Assembly: GCF_014863585.1 (NCBI RefSeq)
Contig: NZ_CP062253.1
Location: forward strand, 3,622,501-3,686,500
Length of the DNA: 64,000 bases
Reading direction: 5' to 3'
DNA from: Pseudomonas gozinkensis
Lineage (GTDB): Bacteria > Pseudomonadota > Gammaproteobacteria > Pseudomonadales > Pseudomonadaceae
The notes under the pieces were generated by a model. It had not been told where the DNA came from. It made no database searches and saw nothing but the letters and a program-made list of their open reading frames with translations. A program made the translations under genes and the position numbers. Shown piece by piece: positions 21,852 to 31,388 of the stretch. The stretch's first letter is position 1; the number at the start of each line of letters is the position of its first letter.

Positions 21852-22329
21852 GAACAACGAGGTCGTCGACGAAACCTGGCACCTGCTGCCCAAGGATTTC
21901 AACATCGACGAAATCAGCAACTGCGACGACCTGATCGTCCCGCTGCAACTGTGGCGTGAACACAGCCGCATGCTCAAGGCCCGCGATGGCGGTCTGGGTG
22001 TGTGGCTGGATGCCGACGAAGAAGCCGAGGAAATCGGTGACGACGTGAATGAGTTCCAGGTGATTGCCCTGAACTTCCCGGCATTCACCGACGGCCGCAA
22101 CTACTCCAACGCCCGCCTGCTGCGTGACCGTTACGGTTTCAAAGGTGAATTGCGGGCGATTGGCGACGTGCTGCGCGACCAACTGTTCTACATGCGCCGT
22201 TGCGGTTTCGATGCCTTCGCCCTGCGCGCAGACAAAGACCCTTACGACGCCCTTGAAAGCCTCAAGGATTTCTCGGTGACCTATCAGGCCGCCACTGACG
22301 AACCGCTGCCGCTGTTCCGTCGCCGCTGA
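21835..22329 (+). CDS. DUF934 protein, sulfite reductase partner
   Basis: This 164-aa DUF934-family protein is conserved next to cysI in many proteobacteria. It begins MQRIIKNNEVVDETW and contains the family blocks LIVPLQLW, IALNFPAFTDGRNYSNARLLRDR and a C-terminal FFSVTYQ-like strand (DFSVTYQA). Overlap with the cysI end implies translational coupling, and a role in sulfite reduction (for example electron transfer or assembly) is inferred from that. No cofactor motif is visible. A hairpin follows at 22338. Confidence 0.88.
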   Translation: MQRIIKNNEVVDETWHLLPKDFNIDEISNCDDLIVPLQLWREHSRMLKARDGGLGVWLDADEEAEEIGDDVNEFQVIALNFPAFTDGRNYSNARLLRDRYGFKGELRAIGDVLRDQLFYMRRCGFDAFALRADKDPYDALESLKDFSVTYQAATDEPLPLFRRR

Positions 22330-22337
22330 CCGTTTGT

Positions 22338-22367
22338 GCTCCGAGCCCTTGTCAAAGGGTTCGGAGC
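22338..22367. terminator. Hairpin between convergent DUF934 and toxin genes
   Basis: GCTCCGAGCCCTT and AAGGGTTCGGAGC form a nearly perfect stem-loop placed 9 bp after one stop and 6 bp before the other. There is no clear U-run on either side, so termination efficiency is uncertain. Confidence 0.65.
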
Positions 22368-22373
22368 CTCTGC

Positions 22374-25300
22374 TCAGACCGCTCCCGTTCCTAATCTGTT
22401 GGGCCCTGTCGTAACCGGCAACTGCAGCCCTGGATGACGTACCAGTGCCGCATGGGTCAACTGTTTGCGCAATTCCAGGCTTTCATTTCTGAAGTTGTCG
22501 AAGATTGTCGCCATCTGGTGTGCGGCAGCTTCACGAGACAGATTGATCTGCGACTCCAGCAGGGAAAAAGCCCGTGCGCTGCGATCCCGTATTGCTGCGA
22601 AAGCATCCTGACGACTCGTCGACAAATACTCGGCCCAGAATTCCTGCCGACTGAACGAGTCGGACAATCGCGAAGAATTTTCGGCCTTGACCACTTCCCG
22701 ATAAGCCCTGTCGATCTGCTCGTCGGTGACGCCGGCATACAGCGGCACATTCAGTTCAGTGGGCTGCGCAGGCAATTCCAGACGTCCCGCCAGCCGTACC
22801 CGGTAAATCAGGTTGATATCCCGCGTCTGTTGCAGGCTCAACGATTCTGTCCGTGCGCGACGCGCGGTTTCCCGCACGACCTGTTTCTCCAGCTCCTGCA
22901 ATCGAAACAGTCCGCGCAACAGACGAACAAGATCCCCCTCAAGCGTCTGGTTACCGGTGCGCGCCACCGCCGCGGCCCGAAAACACAGAACCCTGACTTC
23001 GAGCTCGCTGAACAACAAGGACGCATTGGCGGCACTCACGCGCCCTTCTCTGGCCATGCGAAAGAGCACACGACGCAGCCGCTCGTCTTCACACGCGGCC
23101 TCCAGCACATCCCAGACCCGCTGGGCAAGTTTAGTGCGGGCGCGGGAATAGTCAGCCGTCCCGCGCAATTGCATGAGCATGTCGAAAAATGCCCTGGAGT
23201 CCGGATCAGCCGACAGCGATAACAAGACCTCCTGGGCTCGCGCAACCTGCACCGATGACAAACCACTGACCCAACCGGCACCTTGCACGTCAGCCGCCGG
23301 CCTCGCCGTGGTGAGGTAGTCGGGGGTGATCACGCCCAGGCTGATACCTTGCGCCCGCTGATAATCGCCGATTGCCTGGAGGCTGGTCGCCGACAGAGGG
23401 TTGCCATCGATATGAGTGCCACGATTGAGCACTGCACGCGACTTGTACACCGACGCCGGGACCTCCTCGATTCTGTTGTTGCGCAGATCCAGGGTTTCCA
23501 GCTGGGTAAGCCCGTCGATGTCCAACGGCCACCGAGCGAGGCCTGTGTCGTGTAAATCCAGATGGCGCAAGTTGCGCATCGCACCGACCACAGGTGCCTG
23601 CCCCAACGCCTTGTTCAGGCTCAGGTCCAGTGAACGCAGATGCGCTTTGCTGCCCAGCTCCTGCGCAGAGTGTTCGTTCAGGCGAATCTGGTTGTTACTC
23701 AGATCCAGCCCCGTGAGCCCCGGCATGTCCGCAATCGCCTGAGGAATGCGCGTCAAATCGTTGCCAGAAAGATCCAGCACTCGCAGACGGGGGAAGTTGC
23801 GCAGAAAGGCATTTAAACCGGCACTGGCACCCACGCCATTCATGCGCAGCACCGTCACATGGGCGAAGTCACCGATGATCACAGGAAGGTCACCCAGTGG
23901 CACCGCGTCGAAGGTCAGGCTGTAAAGACTTTCAACGGAATGTCCGGGCATCCGGGTTTCCTTGCGCCACGCCCGCAGAATGGCCCGCGCCGCCCGGTTT
24001 TTACTGCGGGACGACACTTTGAGTCTCCGGCCTTCGCTATCGTGGTACCAGGTATCGCGCTGCACCCAGCGCTCCAGCGTCTCCAGGATCGTCCTGTATT
24101 CCTCTCGCATGTCCTCAAGGGTTCTGATGGCCAACACTTCGTCAATGCTCAGTGACGAAACAAATCGATCAATCTGCACCGAGGGTGAGGGATACAGTTC
24201 AAGAGCCCGGCGCAGCAGCACTGGCGATCTTTTCGGCACCGGACCTTGAACCGGCTCTGAGTCCACTGCTGCTTGTTCGACCTGTCGATCTGCCAGCCCC
24301 ATGGGCGATCGATAGTCGGTACGCGAAGCCTCGATCCCCAGCACTTTTGCAAATGCCTCCCGGCGCTGCAGTGCCAACGCGGTTATCTTTTCTCTCAAGC
24401 CCGTGCCGTCCAGATCCGTATCGACGCCAATGGCTTTGCGCGCGTGTGCCGGGAGGCTTTGCGACAATGACTGAAAGAAATTCGCCCGGGTACGTTCCGG
24501 CTGACTGGAAACAACAGTGTTGCTGGAGTCCAGGCCTTGATAACGATCGGGATACGCTTCGAGCAACACCTGATGTACAGCACCGCCGGGGCCGACAGTC
24601 GCCCGTTGATCGTTTTGCACCCCCCAATCCAGAATTTCGACAAACACATCGCCGGGCCAGCCGGGCAAGTGCGTCAATGTATCCAGCACCAGCATATCCG
24701 CGTCACGTCCACTCGCTGCGTCCAGGTACAAGCTTTCGTTTGCCCGGTTCATGCGCTGGATCTGCTGATAGCGCCGTGCTTCTTCCGCCAGACGCAGCGG
24801 TACGGTGTCAGCATCAAGCTGCTCCCATTCATGCGCATCGGCATGCTGCGCCAACTCGTCGGCGACACTGGCCGACAGCCCTGGGAACGCTTTAATGATC
24901 GGCTCTGCCCTGGACAACTCGCAGACATCGGCGCGCTGAAACAACCGGTTCATCAACGTCATGCGCATGCGAGGCGCCAACCCGGCAATGTGTTTGCCCA
25001 GCAGCGCGCCCTGATTTTTCTGTTCCACGGTGGTCGAACCCAGCAAGTGAGAACGCTCACTCTCTTTCAGCGCTGCCAGCAGCGGCGAGTAAAACTGCCC
25101 CCTGCTCAGCAGGTCTTCATGGACTTGCACCTCGCGTGCGCCTTTGGTTCCGCCATAGCGCGCCACTTCGTTAGCGGTGATATCCGTCACGACAATCGCC
25201 AGGTCCCGCGGCCAGCGCCCTGCCATGGTCAGTAAGTACAGCTGCAGATCGGCATCGGCCTGTGGCGCAGAGGCAGGGACGGCCATCTGCTCGATGAACA

Positions 25301-27251
25301 CCGTGACTTCGGTATCCGCACGAAAACGTCTGACCGTATCCGTCAGCGTCGCCATTGTCTTGCCGCGTTCGACAAACAGCTGGCGCATGGCGGTCTCGTC
25401 TATATTGCTGGCCGCGATGATTTGCAGGGCACGACTATCCGGAATCTTCGTCTCATGAAATCCCAGACGACGAAACAGCATCAGCGTGCTCCATTCTTGA
25501 GGCAACTCGGAATCGTGTCGCCAGGCGCCCGCCCCATTGGTCTCAAGCAAGGGGCAATAGCGTTTGGGCAACGGATAGGGGCGCACCTCCCACAAACTGG
25601 TACCGCTCAATGGACGTACCGCGTACGCGTCAGGTCCCAGCGGCAGATAACCATCACTTCCACGCCAGACGAGCCCTTGCGCATCGGCCGAAAGACTGCT
25701 CGGCAATGACTCCTGCTGGCGGTAAACGCTCATGTCCGGATTCCACAATCGATGCGAAAGCGCGTCCACCGGAACACGCCGCAGGCCCTGAATGAAACTC
25801 GACGAGCGCACCGCTCTATAAGCCTTGCCTGCGGCAACACCGCCGGCGGCAAAACCCGCCATGAGAATCAGGTTTTCCAGGGTATCGAACAGACAGTCAG
25901 CGGCATGCTCCTGATCGCCATGGGCCCAACTGTCGAACCCTTCATAAATCTCGCCGAGCAACTGCACGCCGGCGACGGCACACATGACCTGTCCCAGAAG
26001 CGGGACGAAGGAAAGAAAGAACAGAGCAGTATTGAGCCCAATGGCCTTATAGGTATCCAGTCGCGCCAAGCGGGTTTTTTCGTCTTCGTCGTCGGTGGGC
26101 ACCACCAGCAAACGAGTGTCGGCCCTGACCTGCGCCGCGCGGTGCCGAAAGATCGCCAGAAACAGATCCTGTTTTGCATCACCCTCAAGATCGATGCCTG
26201 ACAACGGCAGATAGATCGTAGAGACCGGGAGTGGATTCGGTCGGGCGTTCAAGAGCCGCACATCCAGACCGGTGAGGAACAGCGAGCGATCCTTCATCGA
26301 AATGAAGCGCAGGAAAAAGTTGCGAAATTCGGGATCACGCAAGCGACCGCTCAACTCGACTTCGAACTTCTGGAACGACACGTATTCTTTCAAGGGGTGA
26401 TCGGGATCGCCGGGGATATAGACCACGCAACGATAATCGTCATCCGCATGTTCACTGACCGGGCCGATGAACATCGGCCCTCTCAGCGACACTCCGAGCA
26501 TCTCGAGACTTTGATATCCGAGTGTGTTGTTGCCGAGTTTGATCGACGATGCCTGGTCTCGCACCGACTTTAGCATCTGGCTGACATCGAAGCTTATATG
26601 GCCACGCAGACAGGCCATATTCCGATCCACATCAAATTGATCTTTTGAACACGCTACAGCTGTTTCCTGCAAACTTGCGAACTGATCTTTGTTACCAAAA
26701 AAAGATTCAACATGCTTTTGATATTGCTTACCAAGATCCAGATAGCGACATAGCCTTGCAAACTCGTGGGGCTGCATCGCCAACACCTGATTGGCGCGCC
26801 CGGTTACCCGCTTCGGAATGTATAACAGAGACCGCTCGTGATAATTACCGGCCTGGGTTTCCGACAGCTCAAAGTTCTCGCAAGCTGCCGTCAGCAGATC
26901 CCGCTCAAGCGGCAGTACGAGCTTCTTGCGCAGGCCAAGCAGGCTCGATGTGGATCGCACATGCTGAAAAACTGCACCATCAACTTCAAAAGGCTCACCC
27001 AGCTTCTCAGCCATCGCCTTGGCCAACAGTGGCGTACAAAAACTCTGGGGGGATTTCAGTGTGCGCAATTGTTCCAGCGCGGAATGACGCGATTTGAAAC
27101 TGGCTTTTAAACTTTCATAGAGATCATTACGAGCAGACTCCGAAGACTCAAGCAGCCAGGAAGGTATCTGTTTTTTATACAGTTCAAAAAAGACACCTTG
27201 TTGAGCCGGCGTCATGACAGGTGGAATCGACTTACTTTTTTCAACATCCAT
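22374..27251 (-). CDS. Large toxin/effector-like protein: DUF6543 N-terminus, LRRs, NEL-like C-terminus
   Basis: This 1625-aa protein has the architecture of the Pseudomonas dermonecrotic-toxin-type (DUF6543) family with NEL E3 ubiquitin ligase-like ends. The N-terminal ~1000 residues are DUF6543-like, with a hydrophobic stretch near residues 405-430 (FFLSFVPLLGQVMCAVAGVQ). LRRs follow at about 1134-1302, with repeated LRVLDLSGNDLTRIP-type units. A NEL-like helical domain covers about 1324-1625. The NEL catalytic CxD is expected eight residues before the F of LLFSELEVRVL, but that position reads S-A-A (S1406 to A1408); a CED occurs at 1387 in the preceding helix. The ATG at 27251 is preferred over an upstream TTG. 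The upstream 180 bp is AT-rich, unlike neighbouring genes. No secretion or immunity gene is adjacent. Confidence 0.85.
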   Translation of the reverse strand: MDVEKSKSIPPVMTPAQQGVFFELYKKQIPSWLLESSESARNDLYESLKASFKSRHSALEQLRTLKSPQSFCTPLLAKAMAEKLGEPFEVDGAVFQHVRSTSSLLGLRKKLVLPLERDLLTAACENFELSETQAGNYHERSLLYIPKRVTGRANQVLAMQPHEFARLCRYLDLGKQYQKHVESFFGNKDQFASLQETAVACSKDQFDVDRNMACLRGHISFDVSQMLKSVRDQASSIKLGNNTLGYQSLEMLGVSLRGPMFIGPVSEHADDDYRCVVYIPGDPDHPLKEYVSFQKFEVELSGRLRDPEFRNFFLRFISMKDRSLFLTGLDVRLLNARPNPLPVSTIYLPLSGIDLEGDAKQDLFLAIFRHRAAQVRADTRLLVVPTDDEDEKTRLARLDTYKAIGLNTALFFLSFVPLLGQVMCAVAGVQLLGEIYEGFDSWAHGDQEHAADCLFDTLENLILMAGFAAGGVAAGKAYRAVRSSSFIQGLRRVPVDALSHRLWNPDMSVYRQQESLPSSLSADAQGLVWRGSDGYLPLGPDAYAVRPLSGTSLWEVRPYPLPKRYCPLLETNGAGAWRHDSELPQEWSTLMLFRRLGFHETKIPDSRALQIIAASNIDETAMRQLFVERGKTMATLTDTVRRFRADTEVTVFIEQMAVPASAPQADADLQLYLLTMAGRWPRDLAIVVTDITANEVARYGGTKGAREVQVHEDLLSRGQFYSPLLAALKESERSHLLGSTTVEQKNQGALLGKHIAGLAPRMRMTLMNRLFQRADVCELSRAEPIIKAFPGLSASVADELAQHADAHEWEQLDADTVPLRLAEEARRYQQIQRMNRANESLYLDAASGRDADMLVLDTLTHLPGWPGDVFVEILDWGVQNDQRATVGPGGAVHQVLLEAYPDRYQGLDSSNTVVSSQPERTRANFFQSLSQSLPAHARKAIGVDTDLDGTGLREKITALALQRREAFAKVLGIEASRTDYRSPMGLADRQVEQAAVDSEPVQGPVPKRSPVLLRRALELYPSPSVQIDRFVSSLSIDEVLAIRTLEDMREEYRTILETLERWVQRDTWYHDSEGRRLKVSSRSKNRAARAILRAWRKETRMPGHSVESLYSLTFDAVPLGDLPVIIGDFAHVTVLRMNGVGASAGLNAFLRNFPRLRVLDLSGNDLTRIPQAIADMPGLTGLDLSNNQIRLNEHSAQELGSKAHLRSLDLSLNKALGQAPVVGAMRNLRHLDLHDTGLARWPLDIDGLTQLETLDLRNNRIEEVPASVYKSRAVLNRGTHIDGNPLSATSLQAIGDYQRAQGISLGVITPDYLTTARPAADVQGAGWVSGLSSVQVARAQEVLLSLSADPDSRAFFDMLMQLRGTADYSRARTKLAQRVWDVLEAACEDERLRRVLFRMAREGRVSAANASLLFSELEVRVLCFRAAAVARTGNQTLEGDLVRLLRGLFRLQELEKQVVRETARRARTESLSLQQTRDINLIYRVRLAGRLELPAQPTELNVPLYAGVTDEQIDRAYREVVKAENSSRLSDSFSRQEFWAEYLSTSRQDAFAAIRDRSARAFSLLESQINLSREAAAHQMATIFDNFRNESLELRKQLTHAALVRHPGLQLPVTTGPNRLGTGAV

Positions 27252-27399
27252 GTTTAGCAACTTCTTTCTGAAATGGAGTATCAGAATAAAGTCGAAACAC
27301 GGCTCAATACAGCGCGATTAGTTGATAAATCCTCTACTAAAACAGCAACATTATTAAACTTTAAAATATCTATATACCGCACTGTCCGCTGATGAAAAT

Positions 27400-27438
27400 G
27401 CATCACGCTCGTGGAGCGGAAACTCACGAACGTGATGC
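27400..27438 (-). terminator. Hairpin terminator after sohB
   Basis: GCATCACG and CGTGATGC, with the internal CTCGTG/CACGAA pairing, form a long stem starting 6 bp past the sohB stop. ATTTTC follows on the minus strand. It separates sohB from the toxin gene. Confidence 0.7.
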
Positions 27439-27444
27439 ACGTAT

Positions 27445-28467
27445 TTACCAGAAGCGCTGCTGGGTCAAGCGGCTCCACCAGCTCAGCAATACGCGATCCA
27501 CGGAACCGCTGGCCGCCATGCCGATACGCTCCTGCAGGCTTTTGCGTTCAGCGTAATGCAGGTGATAGACCTCGGACTGTTTGGCGCGCTCGGCCAGGTA
27601 TTCGTCGCTGGTCTTGAGTTCATCGACCAGTTGCTTTTCCAGTGCGGCGATGCCGAGCCAGACTTCTCCGGTGGCAACTTCGTCGATCGCCAGCTGTGGC
27701 CGATAACGCGCAACGAAGTTCTTGAACAGCTGGTGGGTGATGTCCAGATCTTCCTGGAATTTCTCCCGGCCCTTCTCGGTGTTTTCACCGAATACAGTCA
27801 GTGTGCGTTTGTACTCGCCGGCAGTCAGCACTTCAAAATCGATGTCATGCTTTTTCAGCAGGCGGTTGACGTTGGGCAACTGTGCCACCACGCCGATGGA
27901 GCCGAGAATCGCGAACGGTGCGCTGATGATCTTCTCACCGATACACGCCATCATGTAGCCGCCGCTGGCCGCGACCTTGTCGATACACACGGTCAACGGC
28001 ACGCCGGCTTCACGAACGCGCGCCAGTTGCGACGAGGCAAGCCCGTAGCTGTGCACCATGCCGCCGCCGCTTTCCAGCCGCAGGACCACTTCGTCCTTCG
28101 GTGTGGCCAGGGTCAGCAGCGCGGTAATTTCGTGACGCAGACTTTCGGTGGCCGAGGCCTTGATATCGCCGTCGAAGTCCAGCACGAACACCCGCGGTTT
28201 GGCTTCGGGTTTCTTCTTCTGTTTCTTTTCGGATTTGGCCTGGCCCTTGCGCAATGCCTTGAGCTGATCCTTATCGAGCAGGGTCTGCTCCAGGCGCTCA
28301 CGCAGGCCTTTATAGAAATCGTTGAGCTTGCTGACCTGCAACTGGCCGGCGGATTTACGCCGGCCCTTGCTGCGCAACGCAGCGAAACTCGCCAGCACCA
28401 CCAGAATGGCGATGACCAGCGTCACGGTCTTGGCCAGAAAACTGGCGTATTCAGTGAAAAACTCCAC
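27445..28467 (-). CDS. sohB: Inner-membrane peptidase SohB (family S49)
   Basis: This 340-aa inner-membrane serine peptidase is of the SppA/SohB type. One N-terminal membrane helix (TVTLVIAILVVLASFAAL) is followed by a Lys-rich linker (KSEKKQKKKPEAKP). The S49 core has LRLESGGGMVHSYGLAS, then DKVAASGGYMMAC with the nucleophile Ser near residue 168, and the general-base Lys region downstream (GEYKRTLTVFGENTEKGREK). I chose the GTG at 28467 because AAGGAGT lies 6 nt upstream and the protein then begins VEFFTEYASFLAKT, as in relatives; the in-frame ATG 12 codons earlier lacks a site. Confidence 0.93.
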   Translation of the reverse strand: MEFFTEYASFLAKTVTLVIAILVVLASFAALRSKGRRKSAGQLQVSKLNDFYKGLRERLEQTLLDKDQLKALRKGQAKSEKKQKKKPEAKPRVFVLDFDGDIKASATESLRHEITALLTLATPKDEVVLRLESGGGMVHSYGLASSQLARVREAGVPLTVCIDKVAASGGYMMACIGEKIISAPFAILGSIGVVAQLPNVNRLLKKHDIDFEVLTAGEYKRTLTVFGENTEKGREKFQEDLDITHQLFKNFVARYRPQLAIDEVATGEVWLGIAALEKQLVDELKTSDEYLAERAKQSEVYHLHYAERKSLQERIGMAASGSVDRVLLSWWSRLTQQRFW

Positions 28468-28674
28468 AGTGACTCCTTCAAACGATGCGCGGTTGTGAAA
28501 CACGCGCGGGAATTGGCTCCAGCATACCCATGCACCAGCCCCGCGGCCAGCCGTGAAACCTCTGGCAACAAGGCTGGAACGGGCATTTCAAACAAGCGTA
28601 TGTTTTTTCATTGACAGCTCACCGTCATCCCCATAACCTCGCCACAACCTTCAACGTACCGGGATGACGCGGAC

Positions 28675-29385
28675 GTGGGCAGCATCTACTTGATTCGACA
28701 TGGCCAGGCCTCCTTTGGTGCAGACGACTATGACGTCCTGTCGCCGACCGGTGTACGCCAGGCAGAAATCCTCGGCCGCCACCTCGCCGAACTCGGAATC
28801 AGCTTCGATCGCTGTCTGTCGGGCGATCTGCGCCGTCAGCAACACACGGCCAACAGCGCGCTTGAGCAATTTTCCGCTGTCGGCCTGCCGGTTCCGGCCC
28901 TGGAAATCGATTCGGCCTTCAACGAATTCGATGCCGATGCCGTGATCCGCGCCCTGCTTCCGGCCATGCTGCCGGAAGAGCCCGAAGCCCTGGAGATACT
29001 GCGCAACGCCGCGCAAAACCGTGGCGAGTTCCAGCGCATCTTCGCCCTGATCATCGAACGCTGGCTCGCCGGCACCTATGACACACCGGGTCTGGAAAGC
29101 TGGCTGGGTTTCGTCGAACGGGTACAGGCCGGGCTGCAGCGGATTCTCGAACAGGCCGACAACACCCAGAAAATTGCGGTGTTCACCTCCGGTGGCACGA
29201 TCACCGCCCTGCTCCATCTCATCACTCAAATGCCTGCCCGGCAGGCCTTTGAACTGAACTGGCAAATCGTCAACACCTCGCTCAACCAGCTGAAGTTCCG
29301 CGGTCGCGAGGTGGCTCTGGCTTCCTTCAACAGTCATGCACACCTGCAACTGCTGAAGGCCCCGGAACTCATCACGTTTCGCTGA
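28675..29385 (+). CDS. Histidine phosphatase family protein
   Basis: This 236-aa phosphoglycerate-mutase-like phosphatase has the catalytic LIRHGQASF (phospho-accepting H9) at the N-terminus, an acidic-residue region FNEFDADAV, and the second catalytic-type stretch VFTSGGTITALLHL. In this last stretch the usual second His position reads Ser-Gly-Gly, so the exact catalytic set differs from classical members. The start codon is GTG at 28675. The substrate is unknown. The SCP2 gene follows 48 bp later and may be cotranscribed. Confidence 0.88.
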   Translation: MGSIYLIRHGQASFGADDYDVLSPTGVRQAEILGRHLAELGISFDRCLSGDLRRQQHTANSALEQFSAVGLPVPALEIDSAFNEFDADAVIRALLPAMLPEEPEALEILRNAAQNRGEFQRIFALIIERWLAGTYDTPGLESWLGFVERVQAGLQRILEQADNTQKIAVFTSGGTITALLHLITQMPARQAFELNWQIVNTSLNQLKFRGREVALASFNSHAHLQLLKAPELITFR

Positions 29386-29433
29386 GTCCGGATTACTGTG
29401 ACCCTGCTGCAATCAACCAAAAAGGATCGAACC

Positions 29434-29751
29434 ATGACCTCCGTAGCTGATGCCGTAAAAGCAATGCAAGCCAAGTTCAACCCAGCCGCCGCTGCCGGTC
29501 TGGATCTGATCTTCGGTTTCAACATCACCGACGAAGACAAGCACTACGCCCTGATCGTCAAAGACGGCACCTGCGACATCCAGGAAGGCGAAAACGCCGA
29601 CGCCAACTGCACGCTGGTGCTGGACAGCGAAACCCTGAAAGGTATCGTCAGCGGCGAAACCGACGGCATGCAGGCCTTCATGGGCGGCAAGCTGCGCGTT
29701 GAAGGCGACATGATGCTGTCGATGAAACTGTCCGAGCTGTTCCCGGCGTAA
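29434..29751 (+). CDS. SCP2 sterol-binding domain protein
   Basis: This 105-aa stand-alone SCP2 domain has a hydrophobic-pocket lipid-binding fold. It shows the family run FGFNITDEDKHYALIVKDG, then CTLVLDSETLKGIVSGE, and the C-terminal AFMGGKLRVEGDMMLSMKLSELF. AAAGGATCG precedes the ATG at 29434. It may bind fatty acyl or sterol-like ligands in the cytoplasm. Probably one transcript with the preceding phosphatase, ending at the terminator at 29771. Confidence 0.9.
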   Translation: MTSVADAVKAMQAKFNPAAAAGLDLIFGFNITDEDKHYALIVKDGTCDIQEGENADANCTLVLDSETLKGIVSGETDGMQAFMGGKLRVEGDMMLSMKLSELFPA

Positions 29752-29770
29752 GACAGCAGCCAGTCTGCAA

Positions 29771-29799
29771 ACAAATCCCGCCCCAGTGGCGGGATTTGT
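29771..29799. terminator. Bidirectional terminator between SCP2 gene and yejF
   Basis: ACAAATCCCGCC and GGCGGGATTTGT form a perfect 12-bp stem with a 5-nt loop. The outer A/T pairs serve as the U-run in either direction. Confidence 0.88.
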
Positions 29800-29803
29800 C
29801 GTT

Positions 29804-31387
29804 TCAGGCGTTCACACCGGCCAACGACGCCGCCAGCAGCTCCCGCGTATAGGGGTGCCGAGCCGAACGGAACAATCCGGCCGTATCGCCACGTTCCACC
29901 ACCTCGCCATCCTTCATCACGATCAGATCGTGGGCCAGCGCCCGCACCACCGCCAGGTCATGACTGATGAACAGATAAGTCAGCCCGTGCTCCTCCTGCA
30001 ATCGACGCAACAGCGCGACGATCTGTTTTTGCACCGTACGGTCCAGCGCCGACGTCGGCTCATCCAGCAGAATCAAATCCGGCTTGAGCACCAGCGCCCG
30101 AGCGATGGCAATGCGTTGCCGTTGCCCGCCGGAAAACTCGTGGGGATAACGATGGCGGGTCGCCGGATCGAGTCCGACTTCCTTCAATACGTCGATCACA
30201 GCCTGTTCGCGCGCCTGCGCATTCAAGTCGCTGTGCACCTGCAAACCTTCGGCAATGATCTGCTCCACGCACATACGCGGGCTGAGGCTGCCAAACGGAT
30301 CCTGAAACACCACTTGCAGGCGTTTGCGCAGCGGACGCAATTGTTTACCGCTCAGTTGCTCAAGCGCCTCGCCCTTGAAGCGGACGCTGCCGTCGGCGTC
30401 GATCAGGCGCAGGATCGCCTGACCCAGAGTGGACTTGCCCGAGCCGGACTCGCCAACGATGCCCAGAGTCTTGCCCCGCTGCAGGTTCAGATCGATGCCA
30501 TTGACCGCATGCAGATACGACCTGGCCCGCAGCCACCCGCCGCCCAGCGGAAAACGCACATGCAGATCACGAACGTCGAGCAAATCCTCCGCCGCATCAC
30601 GGCACAGCGCCGCACCGCCGGGTTCAGCATTGAGCAATTCGATGCTGTAGGGATGCTGCGGCGCGCGGAACAATTGCTCGCAGCTTGCCTGTTCGACGAT
30701 CTCGCCCGCGCGCATCACCGCTACCCGCTGGGCGATGGTGCGCACCAGATTCAAGTCGTGGCTGATGATCAGCAGCGCCATGCCCAATCGCTGTTGCAGT
30801 TCCTTGAGCAGCAACAGAATCTTGCGCTGTACCGTGACGTCGAGGGCCGTGGTCGGCTCATCGGCGATCAGCAACTGCGGTTCGCATGCCAGCGCCATGG
30901 CAATCATCACCCGTTGCCGCTGGCCGCCGGAGAGTTGATGCGGATAGGCCTTCAGCCGCTCGCGCGGTCGTTGAATGCCCACCAGTTCCAACAGTTCCAG
31001 AATCCGTTTACGTGCCGCCGCGCCCGCCAGGCCTTTGTGCAGCGCCAGGCTTTCGCCGAGTTGTCGTTCGATGCTGTGCAACGGGTTCAGCGAACTCATC
31101 GGCTCCTGAAAAATCATCGCGATGCGGTTGCCGCGCAGTTGCCGCAGATAGCGCTCGTGTACACCCAGCAACTCTTCGCCACCATAACGGATGCTGCCGT
31201 CGATCTGCGTGATGTTCGGGTCCAGCAGTTGCAGGATGCTGTGGGCCGTCACCGACTTGCCGGAACCCGATTCGCCCACCAGCGCCAGACATTCCCCTGG
31301 GCGAATGTCGAGGTCGATGCCGTGCACCACTTCCTGCCCTTTGAACGCCACCCGCAGGTCGCGTATTTCGATCAGATGTTCACGCAT
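29804..31387 (-). CDS. yejF: Peptide ABC importer, fused dual ATPase YejF
   Basis: This 527-aa cytoplasmic ATPase has two complete ABC domains in one chain. Each has a Walker A (GESGSGKS twice), a signature (LSGGQRQRV and FSGGQRQRI) and a Walker B ([24 protein letters not shown]). It powers the YejABEF importer for oligopeptides, in enterobacteria also microcin C. Oligopeptide C-terminal regions follow each ATPase. The ATG at 31387 ([13 protein letters not shown]) lies just beside the yejE stop, so the two are coupled. Confidence 0.94.
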   Translation of the reverse strand: MREHLIEIRDLRVAFKGQEVVHGIDLDIRPGECLALVGESGSGKSVTAHSILQLLDPNITQIDGSIRYGGEELLGVHERYLRQLRGNRIAMIFQEPMSSLNPLHSIERQLGESLALHKGLAGAAARKRILELLELVGIQRPRERLKAYPHQLSGGQRQRVMIAMALACEPQLLIADEPTTALDVTVQRKILLLLKELQQRLGMALLIISHDLNLVRTIAQRVAVMRAGEIVEQASCEQLFRAPQHPYSIELLNAEPGGAALCRDAAEDLLDVRDLHVRFPLGGGWLRARSYLHAVNGIDLNLQRGKTLGIVGESGSGKSTLGQAILRLIDADGSVRFKGEALEQLSGKQLRPLRKRLQVVFQDPFGSLSPRMCVEQIIAEGLQVHSDLNAQAREQAVIDVLKEVGLDPATRHRYPHEFSGGQRQRIAIARALVLKPDLILLDEPTSALDRTVQKQIVALLRRLQEEHGLTYLFISHDLAVVRALAHDLIVMKDGEVVERGDTAGLFRSARHPYTRELLAASLAGVNA

Positions 31388-31388
31388 A

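Noticed and set aside
23091..23099. CED at residue 1387 of the toxin as NEL catalytic motif
   Set aside because: By spacing to the conserved FSELEVRVL segment it lies in the preceding helix rather than at the catalytic position. Kept as an open alternative in the findings.
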